Assembly: GCF_030700245.1 (NCBI RefSeq)
Contig: NZ_JAUYZI010000046.1
Span: 1 to 47,882 of the forward strand
Origin: Methylobacterium amylolyticum
GTDB lineage: Bacteria > Pseudomonadota > Alphaproteobacteria > Rhizobiales > Beijerinckiaceae
Reading direction: 5' to 3'
DNA length: 47,882 bases
Position numbers and translations under genes: made by a program. The notes below the pieces were generated by a model that saw only the letters and a program-made list of their open reading frames with translations, did not search any database and had not been told where the DNA came from. The stretch's first letter is position 1. Every line of letters begins with the position of its first letter. Positions 15,661 to 24,823 of the stretch are shown here, in pieces.

Positions 15661-16379
15661 CGGACGGGCCCTCGGGCCTCCAGCGCCGCGTCGATCCGCC
15701 CGCGCAGGTCGCGGGCACGCTGGCGCACGGGCACCTCCTCGGACCTCTGCCCGAACAAGGCCGTGATCACTGCCACCCCGTCGGCGCCGGCCGCGATCAC
15801 GGGCGACGTGTTCTCCGCCGTGATGCCGGCGATCGCGCCGAGCGGCAGCCCCTGCCCCCGGGCGAGCCGCGCCCGGAAGGCGATCCGTCCGAACCCGTCG
15901 AGGCCCACCGGCGGGTCCGGGTTGTCCTTGCTGGTGGTGGCGAACACGCCGCCGATGCAGGCGTAGTCCACCGGCAGCCGGTACAGCTCGTCGGCCTGGG
16001 CCCCCGTCTTGAGGGTCAGGCCGATGATCGCGCCCGCCCCCATGAGCCGCCGCGCGTCGGACGGGTGCAGGTCGCCCTGGCCGAGATGCACCCCGTCGGC
16101 CCCGGCCGCGAGCGCGAGGTCGACCCGGTCGTTGACGAGCACCGGCGCGCGGCCCCCGACCGCGGCCAGGATCGCCCGGATCCGGACCAGGGCGGCGCGG
16201 GCGTCGGGGATATCCTTCTCGCGGTACTGGAGCAGGGTGCAGCCGCCGGCCACCGCCTCGGCGGCCATCCGTGCGAGGGCGTCGCCATCCCCGCCGCAGA
16301 CGCCGACGTCGAGCAGGCCGTAGAGCCGCAGGTCCACCGCCCGCGCCCCGCCCGTCTCGACCTTCCCGATCGCGGCCAT
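15657..16379 (-). CDS. thiE: Thiamine-phosphate synthase
   Basis: A 240-residue TIM-barrel enzyme joining HMP-PP and thiazole phosphate. Family motifs are visible: CTLLQYREKD (pyrophosphate/HMP binding), VLVNDRVDLALAAGADGVHLGQGDL, IIGLTLKTGAQA and the phosphate-binding end AGADGVAVITALF. The usual GxS in the fourth motif reads GLT. ATG 16379 gives the normal length; the frame is open further but without family sequence. First gene of a thiE-thiD pair. Confidence 0.93.
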   Translation of the reverse strand: MAAIGKVETGGARAVDLRLYGLLDVGVCGGDGDALARMAAEAVAGGCTLLQYREKDIPDARAALVRIRAILAAVGGRAPVLVNDRVDLALAAGADGVHLGQGDLHPSDARRLMGAGAIIGLTLKTGAQADELYRLPVDYACIGGVFATTSKDNPDPPVGLDGFGRIAFRARLARGQGLPLGAIAGITAENTSPVIAAGADGVAVITALFGQRSEEVPVRQRARDLRGRIDAALEARGPVR

Positions 16380-16531
16380 CGCTCCCCGCCGTCCCTGCCC
16401 AGACTTGCACCCGTTTGATCTGCGCCTGTTTGGGCGGCCCCCGCGCCGCTGGCAAGCGGCCCGCTGGATCCGCGGCATTGCCGTCCCTATCTCGGCCGGA
16501 ACACGCCGCCCCGATCGCGGAGTTCGAAAGA

Positions 16532-16828
16532 ATGTCAGGCACCACCCGTTCGAGCGCAGACCTCGACCCGCGCCGCCGCCGCACCCTGTACCGGGCGTGG
16601 CACCGGGGCATCCGCGAGATGGACCTGATTATGGGCCGCTTCGCCGATGCCGAGATCGGCGCCCTCACCGAGGCCGAGCTGGATCAGTTCGAGGCGCTGA
16701 TCGAGGTGCCCGACCGCGACCTGTTCAAGTGGCTCACCGGCGAGGCGCAGACCCCGTCGAACTACGACACCCCGGTCTGGCGCCGGCTGCGGGACTTCCA
16801 CCGGCACGACGCGCCGATCCACTCCTGA
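16532..16828 (+). CDS. sdhE: SdhE/Sdh5-type FAD assembly factor
   Basis: A 98-residue protein with the RGxxE motif as RGIRE (residues 25-29), inside RAWHRGIREMDLIMGRF, and the typical downstream pattern ALTEAELDQFEALIEVPDRDLFKWLTG. SdhE proteins promote covalent attachment of FAD to succinate dehydrogenase. ATG 16532 gives the family length. It is divergent from thiE, separated by ~150 bp. Confidence 0.93.
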   Translation: MSGTTRSSADLDPRRRRTLYRAWHRGIREMDLIMGRFADAEIGALTEAELDQFEALIEVPDRDLFKWLTGEAQTPSNYDTPVWRRLRDFHRHDAPIHS

Positions 16829-16887
16829 GCGCCGCACCGGCCGCGCGGTGGCGTGCCATGCAGGATCCGACAGAGAGCCGAGGCGTG

Positions 16888-17112
16888 ATGAGCCAGACCC
16901 CCTACGACCACCCCGCCCGCTCGATCGCCACCGAGCTCGTGGTCCGGGTGATGCTGGACCTGATGGAGCGGGCCGACCCCGCTGTGCGCGGGACGGTCCT
17001 GCGGGAGGCCGCCGCCCGCGCCGGGGCGATGACCGAGGGCATGCCGAACGCGGAGTTCTTCCGGGGCCGGGTCGAGACGGCGCTCGCCGAGATCGTCGGG
17101 ACGAAGGGTTGA
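16888..17112 (+). CDS. Small conserved-looking hypothetical protein
   Basis: A 74-residue, mostly helical protein (ATELVVRVMLDLMERADPAV) with no motif I recognise. ATG 16888 is preferred because GAGG lies about 8 nt upstream; an in-frame ATG at 16858 would add 10 residues but has a weaker ribosome-binding site. It follows sdhE by 59 nt and may share its transcript. Function unknown. Confidence 0.6.
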   Translation: MSQTPYDHPARSIATELVVRVMLDLMERADPAVRGTVLREAAARAGAMTEGMPNAEFFRGRVETALAEIVGTKG

Positions 17113-17122
17113 GGGGACGGCC

Positions 17123-17464
17123 TCAGCCCGCCCGCTCGTTCTCCCGCATGTAATGCCGCAGCACCGCGTTGATCCGGTTCTGGTAGCCGCGTCCCTCCTT
17201 GCGGAAGTACCGCAGGACATCGCTGTCAAGCGTGACCGCCTCGGCGTTCTCGGCCGGCGCCGAGGCCGCCTCCCAGAACGCGTCGTCGAGGGCTGGGTGA
17301 TCCGGGTCCGAGGCGGCCATGCGCTCGATCTCCGCGTCCGTCAGGGCGTCGAGCCGGGCACGGTCGCTCTCCGAGGCCACCGGCCGGTAGCTTCCATCGG
17401 GCTCGCGGCGCAGCAGGGTGCCGTCCGACAGGCGGGTGAAGACCATCTCACGCGCGTTCGCCAT
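17123..17464 (-). CDS. brnA: BrnA-family (DUF4415) antitoxin
   Basis: A 113-residue protein. The N-terminal half is charged and variable; the C-terminal ~40 residues are a ribbon-helix-helix: VTLDSDVLRYFRKEGRGYQN then RINAVLRHYM, the signature of BrnA/DUF4415. BrnA neutralises the BrnT RNase toxin and represses the operon. It is slightly longer than many BrnA proteins. Its start (ATG 17464) lies inside the 3' end of the brnT frame, the normal brnTA arrangement, but brnT here carries a stop codon. Confidence 0.88.
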   Translation of the reverse strand: MANAREMVFTRLSDGTLLRREPDGSYRPVASESDRARLDALTDAEIERMAASDPDHPALDDAFWEAASAPAENAEAVTLDSDVLRYFRKEGRGYQNRINAVLRHYMRENERAG

Positions 17465-17726
17465 AGCGGGCACGCTCCTTCCGGTTGGCCGGCCACGCGG
17501 TGATGAGCCACGTGGTCGACCCGCGAAGAGTATAGACGACGGTGTCGATCCCGCCCGAGGCTCTGCCGACCGTGACCCGGCGCAGCTCTCCCTAATCGTG
17601 GCGAGCATCGACGACATCGAGTCGCGCGGTGTCCGCGAACATCTCCGCCATGTCCAGCAGGTCCAGATGCCGCTCCCTCAGCAAGATCGCGCGCTTCGCA
17701 GGATCACACCCGAACAGCCGTTCCAT
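17448..17726 (-). pseudogene. brnT: brnT toxin gene interrupted by an in-frame amber codon
   Basis: Reading leftward from ATG 17726 gives a BrnT-like protein of 92 codons: CDPAKRAILLRERHLDLLDM, then VVDARHD, TAG (17594-17592), GELRRVTVGRASGG, TVVYTLRGSTTWLITAWPAN and RKERARYGERA. The frame is identical on both sides of the TAG, which stands where BrnT proteins usually have Tyr (DYGE). One base change from TAC or TAT explains it. The 3' end overlaps brnA by 17 nt. It is probably inactivated; a sequencing error or amber readthrough would also fit. Confidence 0.82.
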
Positions 17727-17884
17727 ACTCAGGACATCTATGCGCACGCGCGCACCGATGCCAGCATCCGCCTCCGCCCGACCATACGACGCGGCCCGCG
17801 CCCTGGATCGGGCCGGCCCGATGGGCTAACGCCGGGCCGCGCCGCCCCTCCCCGCGCGGGCGGCGCCCGCGATCAAGACAGCCG

Positions 17885-20800
17885 ATGGCCAAGCCGCACG
17901 CCAAGCCCCCCTCCAAGGCCCCCGCCCCGAATCCGGCCGCCAAGCCCGCGGCCGCCCGCTTCGCCCTGCCGAAGAACTCGGCGCTGACCCGGGCCCTCGA
18001 CGCCCTGAAGCGCGGCGACAGCCCGACGCTCGCCGGCGTGCCCGAGGGCTTCGACGCGCTCATCGTCGCCGACCTCGCGCGCGCGCTCGCGCCGACGTCG
18101 GACGGGCCGGCGGTGCTGGTCCACGTCGCCCGGGATTCCGGCCGCTCGGCCGCGTTCCAGTCGGCGCTGGCCTTCGTCGCCCCCGAGATCGAGGCGATGA
18201 TCCTGCCGGCCTGGGACTGCCAGCCCTACGACCGCACCTCGCCGACCACAGCGGTGGCCGCCCAGCGGGTCACGGCGCTCGCCCGCCTCAGCCGCACCCG
18301 CTCCTCCGAGGAGCGCCCGCGGGTGCTGTGCACCACCGTCAACGCCCTGGTGCAGCGGGTGCCGCCCCGCGCCCACGTGGCGCGCGAGACCTTCTCCGCG
18401 GCGATCGGCAACGCCGTGGCGATGGACGGCATTGTCGCCTGGGTCGAGGCCAACGGTTTTCTGCGCACGGGGACGGTGCGCGACACCGGCGAATATGCGG
18501 TGCGCGGCGGCATCCTCGACCTCTCGCCCCCGGGTCTCGCGGCGCCGATCCGCCTCGACTTCTTCGGCGACACCCTGGAATCGATCCGCGCCTTCGACCC
18601 CGAGACGCAGCGCACCACCGGCCAGCTCCGCGCGCTCGACCTCGTGCCGATGAGCGAGGTCCAGCTCACCACCGAGACCATCCGGCGCTTCCGCCAGGGC
18701 TACGTCCAGAGCTTCGGCGCCGCCACCCGCGACGACCGGCTCTACGAGACGGTGAGCGAGGGCCGGCGCTACGCCGGGCTCGAACACTGGATGCCGCTGT
18801 TCTACGACCGGCTCGACACCCTGTTCGACTACCTCCCCGGCGTGCCGCTGCTGTTCGACCCGCAGGTGGAGGAGGCGGCCGCCGAGCGGCTGGCCCTGGT
18901 GCAGGACTATTTCCAGGCCCGCGAGACCGCCCTCAAGACCCCGCAGGCGGGCGTCGCCCCCTACAAGCCGCTGCCGCCGCGCAGCCTCTACCTGACGCCG
19001 AACGAGCTGAAGGAGCGGGTCGGCGGGGCGGTGGTCGCCCGGCTGACGCCGTTCGACCAGCCGGATTCCCCCGAGCGCGCGGTGATCGATTGCGGCGCCA
19101 AGGCCGGGCGGAACTTCGCCCCCGAGCGGGCGGACGAGCATGCCAGCGTGTTCGACGCCGCGGTCGCCCACATCCGCGACCTCCAGGGATCCGGGCATCA
19201 CGTGATCCTGGGATCCTGGTCCGACGGCTCCCGCGACCGGCTCTGCGGGGTGCTCACCGACCACGGGTTGCGCAAGCCGGTGGCGATCACCCGGCTGACC
19301 GACGTCTACGCCCTCAAGCGCGGCACCGACGCGGCGGTGGCGGTCTGGGGCCTGGAGGCCGGCTTCACCGTCGGCGACCTGGCGGTGGTGTCCGAGGGCG
19401 ACATCCTCGGCGACCGGCTGGTGCGCCAGAAGCGCAAGGCCAAGCGGCCCCAGGACGTGATCCTGGAGGTGCAGGCCCTCCAGACCGGCGACCTCGTGGT
19501 CCACGCCGACCACGGCATCGGCCGTTTTTTGGGACTCAAGACGGTGCATGCCGCCGGGGCCCCGCACGACTGCCTGGAGCTGCAATACACCGGCGGCCAG
19601 CTCCTGCTGCCGGTGGAGAACATCGAGCTCCTGACCCGCTACGGCTCGGAGGATTCCGAGGTGGCGCTGGACCGCCTCGGCGGCGGGGCGTGGCAGGCCC
19701 GCAAGGCCAAGATGAAGCGCCGCATCCTCGAGATGGCCGGCGCGCTGATCAAGGTCGCCGCCCAGCGCTTCGTGAAGAAGGCCCCCGCCCTCAACGCGCC
19801 GGAGGGGCTCTACGGCGAGTTCGCCGCCCGCTTCCCGTTCGAGGAGACCGAGGATCAGGCCGGCGCCATCGACGCGGTGATCGACGACCTCAACGCCGGC
19901 CGGCCGATGGACCGGCTGGTCTGCGGCGATGTCGGGTTCGGCAAGACCGAGGTGGCCCTGCGCGCCGCCTTCGTCGCCGCGATCTCGGGCAAGCAGGTGG
20001 CGGTGATCGTCCCCACGACGCTCCTCGCCCGCCAGCACTACCGCACGTTCAGCGAGCGCTTCAAAGGGCTGCCGGTTCAGGTCGCCCAGCTCTCGCGCTT
20101 CGTCTCGGCCGGCGACATGAAGCAGACCCGCGCCGGCTTGGCGGCGGGCACCGTCGACGTGGTCGTCGGCACCCACGCGCTGCTCGCCAAGAACATCGCC
20201 TTCAAGGATCTCGGCCTGATCATCGTCGACGAGGAGCAGCATTTCGGGGTCAGTCACAAGGAGCGGCTGAAGGCGCTCCAGGCCGACGTGCACGTGCTGA
20301 CGCTGTCGGCCACCCCGATCCCGCGCACACTGCAACTCGCCATGACCGGCGTGCGGGAACTGTCGATCATCGCCACGCCGCCGGTCGACCGGCTGGTGGT
20401 GCGCACCTTCGTGACGCCGTTCGACCCGCTGACCATTCGCGAGGCGCTGCTGCGCGAGCGCTACCGCGGCGGCCAGTCGTTCTACGTCGTCCCGCGCATC
20501 GAGGATCTGGCCGAGGTCAAGAAATTCCTCGACCAAGAAATGCCCGAGACCAAGGTCGCGGTGGCCCACGGCCAGATGGCGGCGGGGCAACTGGAAGACG
20601 TGATGACCGCCTTCTACGAGGGCAAGTTCGACGTTCTGCTCTCGACCACCATCGTCGAATCGGGCCTCGACATCCCCACCGCCAACACGCTGATCGTCCA
20701 CCGGGCCGACATGTTCGGGCTGGCCCAGCTCTACCAGCTCCGCGGCCGGGTCGGCCGCTCCAAGGCGCGGGCCTACGCCCTGTTCACGACGCCGGCCGGC

Positions 20801-21499
20801 CGCCAGCTCACGGCGCAGGCCGAGCAGCGCCTCAAGGTGCTCCAGAGCCTCGACACGCTGGGGGCGGGCTTCCAGCTCGCGAGCCACGACCTCGACATCC
20901 GCGGCGCCGGCAACCTGCTCGGCGACGCGCAGTCCGGCCACATCAAGGAGGTCGGCTACGAGCTCTACCAGCAGATGCTGGAGGATGCCGTCACCGCGCT
21001 GAAGGCGGGCATCGAGGACGTGCCGGAGGAGGCGTGGTCGCCGACCATCGCGCTCGGCGCGCCCGTCACCATCCCCGAGGACTACGTCGAGGATCTCGGC
21101 GTGCGGCTCGGCCTCTACCGGCGGCTCGCGACCATCCAGGACGATGCCGAGATGGAGGCGTTCGGCGCCGAGATGATCGACCGGTTCGGGCCGCTGCCGC
21201 CCGAGGTGGAGCAGCTCCTGAAGATCGGCACGATCAAGATCCTCTGCCTCAGGGCCAACGTCGAGAAGGTCGAGGCCGGCCCGAAGGGCGTCGTCGTCCA
21301 TTTCCGCGACCGGTCCTACGCCAACCCGCAGGGGCTCGTGGCCTACGTCGCCGAGCAGGCGAGCTTCGCGAAGGTGCGCCCCGACATGAGCGTGGTGTTC
21401 GTGCGCGAATTGCCGGCGGTCCCGGCGCGGCTGAAGACCGCGACAGAGGTGCTGCGCAGCCTCGTGAAGATCGCCGAGCGGGGGAAGAAGGCGGCGTGA
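17885..21499 (+). CDS. mfd: Transcription-repair coupling factor
   Basis: A 1204-residue DNA translocase that removes stalled RNA polymerase and recruits UvrA. It has a UvrB-like N-terminal region (to ~residue 350) and an RNA polymerase-interacting domain at ~525-625 (LQTGDLVVHADHGIGRFLGL). RecG-like helicase domains carry Walker A GDVGFGKTEVA near residue 680 and DEEQHFGVSHKERLK near 781, with SATPIPRTLQLAMTGVREL and the TRG segment LASHDLDIRGAGNLLGDAQS. The TRCF C-terminal domain is at ~1060-1180. Full length. A Lys/Ala/Pro-rich N-terminal extension of ~30 residues follows ATG 17885. Confidence 0.98.
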   Translation: MAKPHAKPPSKAPAPNPAAKPAAARFALPKNSALTRALDALKRGDSPTLAGVPEGFDALIVADLARALAPTSDGPAVLVHVARDSGRSAAFQSALAFVAPEIEAMILPAWDCQPYDRTSPTTAVAAQRVTALARLSRTRSSEERPRVLCTTVNALVQRVPPRAHVARETFSAAIGNAVAMDGIVAWVEANGFLRTGTVRDTGEYAVRGGILDLSPPGLAAPIRLDFFGDTLESIRAFDPETQRTTGQLRALDLVPMSEVQLTTETIRRFRQGYVQSFGAATRDDRLYETVSEGRRYAGLEHWMPLFYDRLDTLFDYLPGVPLLFDPQVEEAAAERLALVQDYFQARETALKTPQAGVAPYKPLPPRSLYLTPNELKERVGGAVVARLTPFDQPDSPERAVIDCGAKAGRNFAPERADEHASVFDAAVAHIRDLQGSGHHVILGSWSDGSRDRLCGVLTDHGLRKPVAITRLTDVYALKRGTDAAVAVWGLEAGFTVGDLAVVSEGDILGDRLVRQKRKAKRPQDVILEVQALQTGDLVVHADHGIGRFLGLKTVHAAGAPHDCLELQYTGGQLLLPVENIELLTRYGSEDSEVALDRLGGGAWQARKAKMKRRILEMAGALIKVAAQRFVKKAPALNAPEGLYGEFAARFPFEETEDQAGAIDAVIDDLNAGRPMDRLVCGDVGFGKTEVALRAAFVAAISGKQVAVIVPTTLLARQHYRTFSERFKGLPVQVAQLSRFVSAGDMKQTRAGLAAGTVDVVVGTHALLAKNIAFKDLGLIIVDEEQHFGVSHKERLKALQADVHVLTLSATPIPRTLQLAMTGVRELSIIATPPVDRLVVRTFVTPFDPLTIREALLRERYRGGQSFYVVPRIEDLAEVKKFLDQEMPETKVAVAHGQMAAGQLEDVMTAFYEGKFDVLLSTTIVESGLDIPTANTLIVHRADMFGLAQLYQLRGRVGRSKARAYALFTTPAGRQLTAQAEQRLKVLQSLDTLGAGFQLASHDLDIRGAGNLLGDAQSGHIKEVGYELYQQMLEDAVTALKAGIEDVPEEAWSPTIALGAPVTIPEDYVEDLGVRLGLYRRLATIQDDAEMEAFGAEMIDRFGPLPPEVEQLLKIGTIKILCLRANVEKVEAGPKGVVVHFRDRSYANPQGLVAYVAEQASFAKVRPDMSVVFVRELPAVPARLKTATEVLRSLVKIAERGKKAA

Positions 21500-21515
21500 G
21501 GCGGTCGCGGTCGAG

Positions 21516-21869
21516 TCACACGCGACTGAGCAGGTCGATCGCGTCTTCCGTGAACTCGATCCGCCCGTCCCAGTAGCTCAGGAGCACGTCGAGGTTCAGC
21601 GCGACCCAGGCCCGCAGAAGCGCCTCGTCCCCGACGCCGAGGCGCGGGCCGTCGGTGTGCTGGAAGGGCCGGAGCTGGTACGAGCCCATCTGGTCGGGCT
21701 GGACCCGCGGTCCCGGGGAGACCTTCACGCGGGCATCGTGCCGCGCCCTCGCCCGCTGGGAGATGAAGACCACGAACGGCAGCCCGGTCGTCTTCGAGCG
21801 CAGGTTCGCCATGCCGTAGGTGGCCTGTCCCTGGGCGTCGGTCGCGGGAAGGGCCGGGGGGGCGTCCAT
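21516..21869 (-). CDS. Conserved hypothetical protein
   Basis: A 117-residue protein starting at ATG 21869, which has GGAGG 5 nt upstream; longer frames upstream lack such a site. Recognisable but unassigned motifs are MANLRSKTTGLPFVVFISQR, RHDARVKVSPGPRV and the C-terminal LLSYWDGRIEFTEDAIDLL. I recall similar sequences as hypothetical proteins in Methylobacterium and rhizobia; no function is known to me. It converges on mfd with 16 nt between the stop codons. Confidence 0.7.
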   Translation of the reverse strand: MDAPPALPATDAQGQATYGMANLRSKTTGLPFVVFISQRARARHDARVKVSPGPRVQPDQMGSYQLRPFQHTDGPRLGVGDEALLRAWVALNLDVLLSYWDGRIEFTEDAIDLLSRV

Positions 21870-21997
21870 ATCGACCTCCGTCGTGAGCCCCGCATTATCC
21901 GCGCGCGACGCGACCCGGTGCAAGGTCTGTCCAAAGTCTGCCCGTTGCGCCGCCCGCCCATCTCTGGCTCTCTCCGGCCGGGCGGGGGACTGAGCGG

Positions 21998-23320
21998 ATG
22001 GCGGATTCGGCGCGGGCCGGCGTGCCCGGGCGGGCGGGGGCGGAGAAGCCCGGCCTGTTCCTCCCCCTGCTCACCGACATCCGCGTCGCCGCCATGCTGG
22101 GCCTCGGCTTCGCGCAGGGCATGCCGTTCCTGCTCGTCTACGCCACGCAGTCGGCGTGGCTCGTCCAGGCGCAGGTGCCGCTGGCGACCATCGGGCTGAT
22201 GAGCGAGCTGACCATCGCCTACAAGCTCAAGTTCCTCTGGGCCCCGTTCCTCGACCGCCACGACGCGCCGCTGCTCGGCCGCCTGCTCGGCCGGCGCCGG
22301 GGCTGGATCGTCACCTCGCAGATCCTCGTGGCGCTGGCGCTCGCCGGCGTCGCCTTCGGCGATCCCGCGCACTGGCTCGCCTGGACGGTGGTGTTCTCCC
22401 TGGCGCTCGGGTTCGCGGGGGCGACGCAGGACATCGTGATCGACGGCTGGCGCATCTCCGCCGCGGCCCCGGAGCGGCAGGCGCTGATGTCGTCCTGGGC
22501 CGAGATCGGCTTCCGGATCGGCAACCTCGCGGCGGGGGCGGGGGCGCTCTACCTCTCCGACCTCTACGGCTGGCGCGTCGCCTACCTGTGCATGGCCGCG
22601 CTGATGGCGCCGGGCATGGTGGCCGCGTGGCTCGCCCCCGAGCCGCCGATGCCGGTCCCGTCCCCGGCCGGGTTCCGGGAGACGGTGTGGGCGCCGATCC
22701 GCGACCTGCTGGCCCGGCTCGGACCGCTGGCCTGGCCGGTGCTGCTGCTGGTCGCGGGGTTCCGGATGCCGGGCTACGTCTCGAACGCCATGGCGATCCC
22801 GCTGTTCAAGGAACTCGGCTTCTCGAACACCGACATCGCCACCGTCACCAAGCTGTTCGGGTTCTGGATCGCGCTGGGCGGCACGTTCCTGGCGAGCGCG
22901 GTCATCCCCCGGATCGGCATCACCGGCAGCCTGCTGATCGGCACGGTGGTGGCCTCGGCCTCGCACCTCGCGCTCGCCTTCCTCGCGTGGCACGGCGGGG
23001 CGGGGGGCGAGGCGTTCTGGGTGTTCACGCTGAGCGTCGGGATCGACGGCTTCGCCTACGCCTTCGCCTCGATCGTGCTGATCACCTACATGTCGCGCCT
23101 CTCGGCCACCGAGCACGCGGCGAGCCAGTACGCGCTGCTCACCTCGCTCTGCGCCCTGCCCGGCTCGCTGCTCGCCGGCTTCTCCGGCTTCGTGATCGAG
23201 GCGACCGGCTTCGCGTGGTTCTTCGTCGGCACGTCGCTGATCGGCGTGCCGGTGGCGCTGCTCGCCGTCTACGTCGCCCGCCACCACGGGCCGGTGGAGG
23301 AACGGAGCGCCGCCGCCTGA
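21998..23320 (+). CDS. ampG: AmpG-family muropeptide transporter
   Basis: A 440-residue MFS permease with ~12 hydrophobic segments and AmpG hallmarks: MLGLGFAQGMPFLLVYATQS, IAYKLKFLWAPFLDRHDAPL, GRRRGWIVTSQI and FAGATQDIVIDGWRI. AmpG imports anhydro-muropeptides for peptidoglycan recycling and links cell-wall turnover to beta-lactamase induction. A DUF2778 L,D-transpeptidase-like gene follows, also a peptidoglycan function, though ~200 bp and a possible terminator separate them. Confidence 0.88.
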   Translation: MADSARAGVPGRAGAEKPGLFLPLLTDIRVAAMLGLGFAQGMPFLLVYATQSAWLVQAQVPLATIGLMSELTIAYKLKFLWAPFLDRHDAPLLGRLLGRRRGWIVTSQILVALALAGVAFGDPAHWLAWTVVFSLALGFAGATQDIVIDGWRISAAAPERQALMSSWAEIGFRIGNLAAGAGALYLSDLYGWRVAYLCMAALMAPGMVAAWLAPEPPMPVPSPAGFRETVWAPIRDLLARLGPLAWPVLLLVAGFRMPGYVSNAMAIPLFKELGFSNTDIATVTKLFGFWIALGGTFLASAVIPRIGITGSLLIGTVVASASHLALAFLAWHGGAGGEAFWVFTLSVGIDGFAYAFASIVLITYMSRLSATEHAASQYALLTSLCALPGSLLAGFSGFVIEATGFAWFFVGTSLIGVPVALLAVYVARHHGPVEERSAAA

Positions 23321-23325
23321 GCGAT

Positions 23326-23368
23326 GCGGGCCTCCCTGTCCCGGGCCGGCCCGCGGCGCGAGGCCCGC
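23326..23368 (+). terminator. Inverted repeat after ampG, terminator-like
   Basis: GCGGGCCTC (23326-23334) and GAGGCCCGC (23360-23368) are perfect inverted repeats around 25 nt that can themselves pair. A short TTAG rather than a T-tract follows. It begins 6 nt after the ampG stop. Confidence 0.45.
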
Positions 23369-23517
23369 CCTTAGCCGGAGATTAACCCTGACAGCGGCTT
23401 AATGGGGCGGACGACGATTCCTCCCCAGACGGGCCGGGCCGGAACGACGCGCGCGGGACCCCGGCGCGCGAACGGTCGCCGGCGCCCGCGCGGGGCCCCG
23501 CGTGCGTGAGTTCCCGG

Positions 23518-24786
23518 ATGGCCCAGGTTGCGTACTCCCCGGCGGCGTCTCCCCGCTGGGACAGCCGTCGCGATGCCCGCGCGTCCGCGGATGCGGGTTT
23601 CGCCCTCGCCTTCGAGGAGCCGGACGCCGCCCCGGCCGGACGCCGCCCCGCCCCGCCCTATCCCAGCGCCATGCGCCGGGCCCGCCGCCGGGCGCGCCTG
23701 ACCGTCCTGGCCTCCGTGGCCGCAGCCGCCGCGGCCGGCTGGGCGGTGCTCGCCGAGCCGCCCGGCGGCGCGCCCGCGCCGACGCGCCCGGTCGCGTCCG
23801 CGGAGGCTCCGGTCCCGGCCCGCCCGGCCCCTCCCAGGCCGGACATCGCCTGGATGCTCGACCCCACCCCCGCCCTGGGCGTCGCCGCCGCGCTCGCCGA
23901 CGCGGCCCCGCCCGCCCCGGCCTTCCGGATCGCCGCGGTCCCGAGCGCGCCCGCCCCGGTCGCGGCCGCCCATGTCGCGCCGGCCGAGCCCGTCGCCGCG
24001 ATCGCGCAGGCGCCGGTCCGGGAGCCGGTGCGGGTCGCCGCGGCGACGCCGGCTGCGGTGACGGCCCCCGGCCCGGTCGCCGCGCTCGTGCCCCTGCCGG
24101 TCGCCCGGCCGCCGGAGCTGCGGCGCCCGCAGGTCGTGCCGGCGACCCGGGTCGCCGGCCGCCAGCCCCTGCCCCGCACCCGGGACGTCTTCCGCGCCGC
24201 GATGGCGGAGGAGCCCTCCTTCCTCGAACGGCTGTTCGGCGGGGGCCCGGCCGAGACGGCCCCCCGGACCACCGGCGCCCTCGCCTACGCCGACCCGGAC
24301 GCGGTGGCCGCGCCCCGCCCGCGGCTGGTCCCCGGCCCCTCGGCGAGCCCGTCCGCGAGCCCTTCGGCCGCCACGGCGGTCTACGACATCACCGCCGGCA
24401 CGGTGACGCTGCCGGGCGGCGAGGTGCTGGAGGCCCATTCCGGCTACGGCGCGATGATGGACGACCCGCGCTACGCCCACGTGCGCATGCGCGGGCCGAC
24501 GCCGCCGGGCACCTACGACCTCACCGAGCGCGAGCGCCCGTTCCACGGGGTGCGGGCGATCCGCATGACGCCGGTGGGCGGCTCCGCCGCGATCCACGGG
24601 CGCGACGGCATCCTCGCCCACACCTACATGCTGCGTCAGCCCGGCGCCTCGAACGGCTGCGTCGTGTTCCGCGACTACCCGCGCTTCCTGAACGCCTTCC
24701 TGCGGGGCGAGGTCCGGCGGATGGTCGTGGTGGCCGGCGGCCGCGGCGACTTCTTCGGGAGCGCCCGGCGGATCGCGGACCGCTGA
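23518..24786 (+). CDS. DUF2778 (Tlde1/L,D-transpeptidase-like) membrane-anchored protein
   Basis: A 422-residue protein. A cytoplasmic N-terminus (~60 residues) leads to one hydrophobic segment (LTVLASVAAAAAAGWAVLA), then ~200 residues of Ala/Pro/Val-rich linker. The C-terminal DUF2778 domain begins near residue 288 (YDITAGTVTLPGGEVLEAHSG) and contains MRGPTPPGTYDL, His360 in IHGRDG and Cys381 in SNGCVVF. The HG...SNGC arrangement matches the L,D-transpeptidase catalytic pattern seen in Tlde1. It may trim or exchange peptidoglycan stems from the periplasmic face. A GTG at 23506 is an alternative start. Confidence 0.82.
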   Translation: MAQVAYSPAASPRWDSRRDARASADAGFALAFEEPDAAPAGRRPAPPYPSAMRRARRRARLTVLASVAAAAAAGWAVLAEPPGGAPAPTRPVASAEAPVPARPAPPRPDIAWMLDPTPALGVAAALADAAPPAPAFRIAAVPSAPAPVAAAHVAPAEPVAAIAQAPVREPVRVAAATPAAVTAPGPVAALVPLPVARPPELRRPQVVPATRVAGRQPLPRTRDVFRAAMAEEPSFLERLFGGGPAETAPRTTGALAYADPDAVAAPRPRLVPGPSASPSASPSAATAVYDITAGTVTLPGGEVLEAHSGYGAMMDDPRYAHVRMRGPTPPGTYDLTERERPFHGVRAIRMTPVGGSAAIHGRDGILAHTYMLRQPGASNGCVVFRDYPRFLNAFLRGEVRRMVVVAGGRGDFFGSARRIADR

Positions 24787-24823
24787 GGCGGGGCGGCCGC
24801 CCTCCCCGCTCGGCGCGGCCCCG

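Noticed and set aside
16380..16531. TPP riboswitch upstream of thiE-thiD
   Set aside because: No CUGAGA or other conserved TPP aptamer element is visible on the minus strand in the intergenic region.
17873..21301. A 1142-codon open frame on the minus strand opposite mfd
   Set aside because: It is a shadow frame of the GC-rich mfd gene: composition is dominated by Arg, Gly, Ala, His and Asp with no family motif, and mfd is unambiguous on the plus strand.
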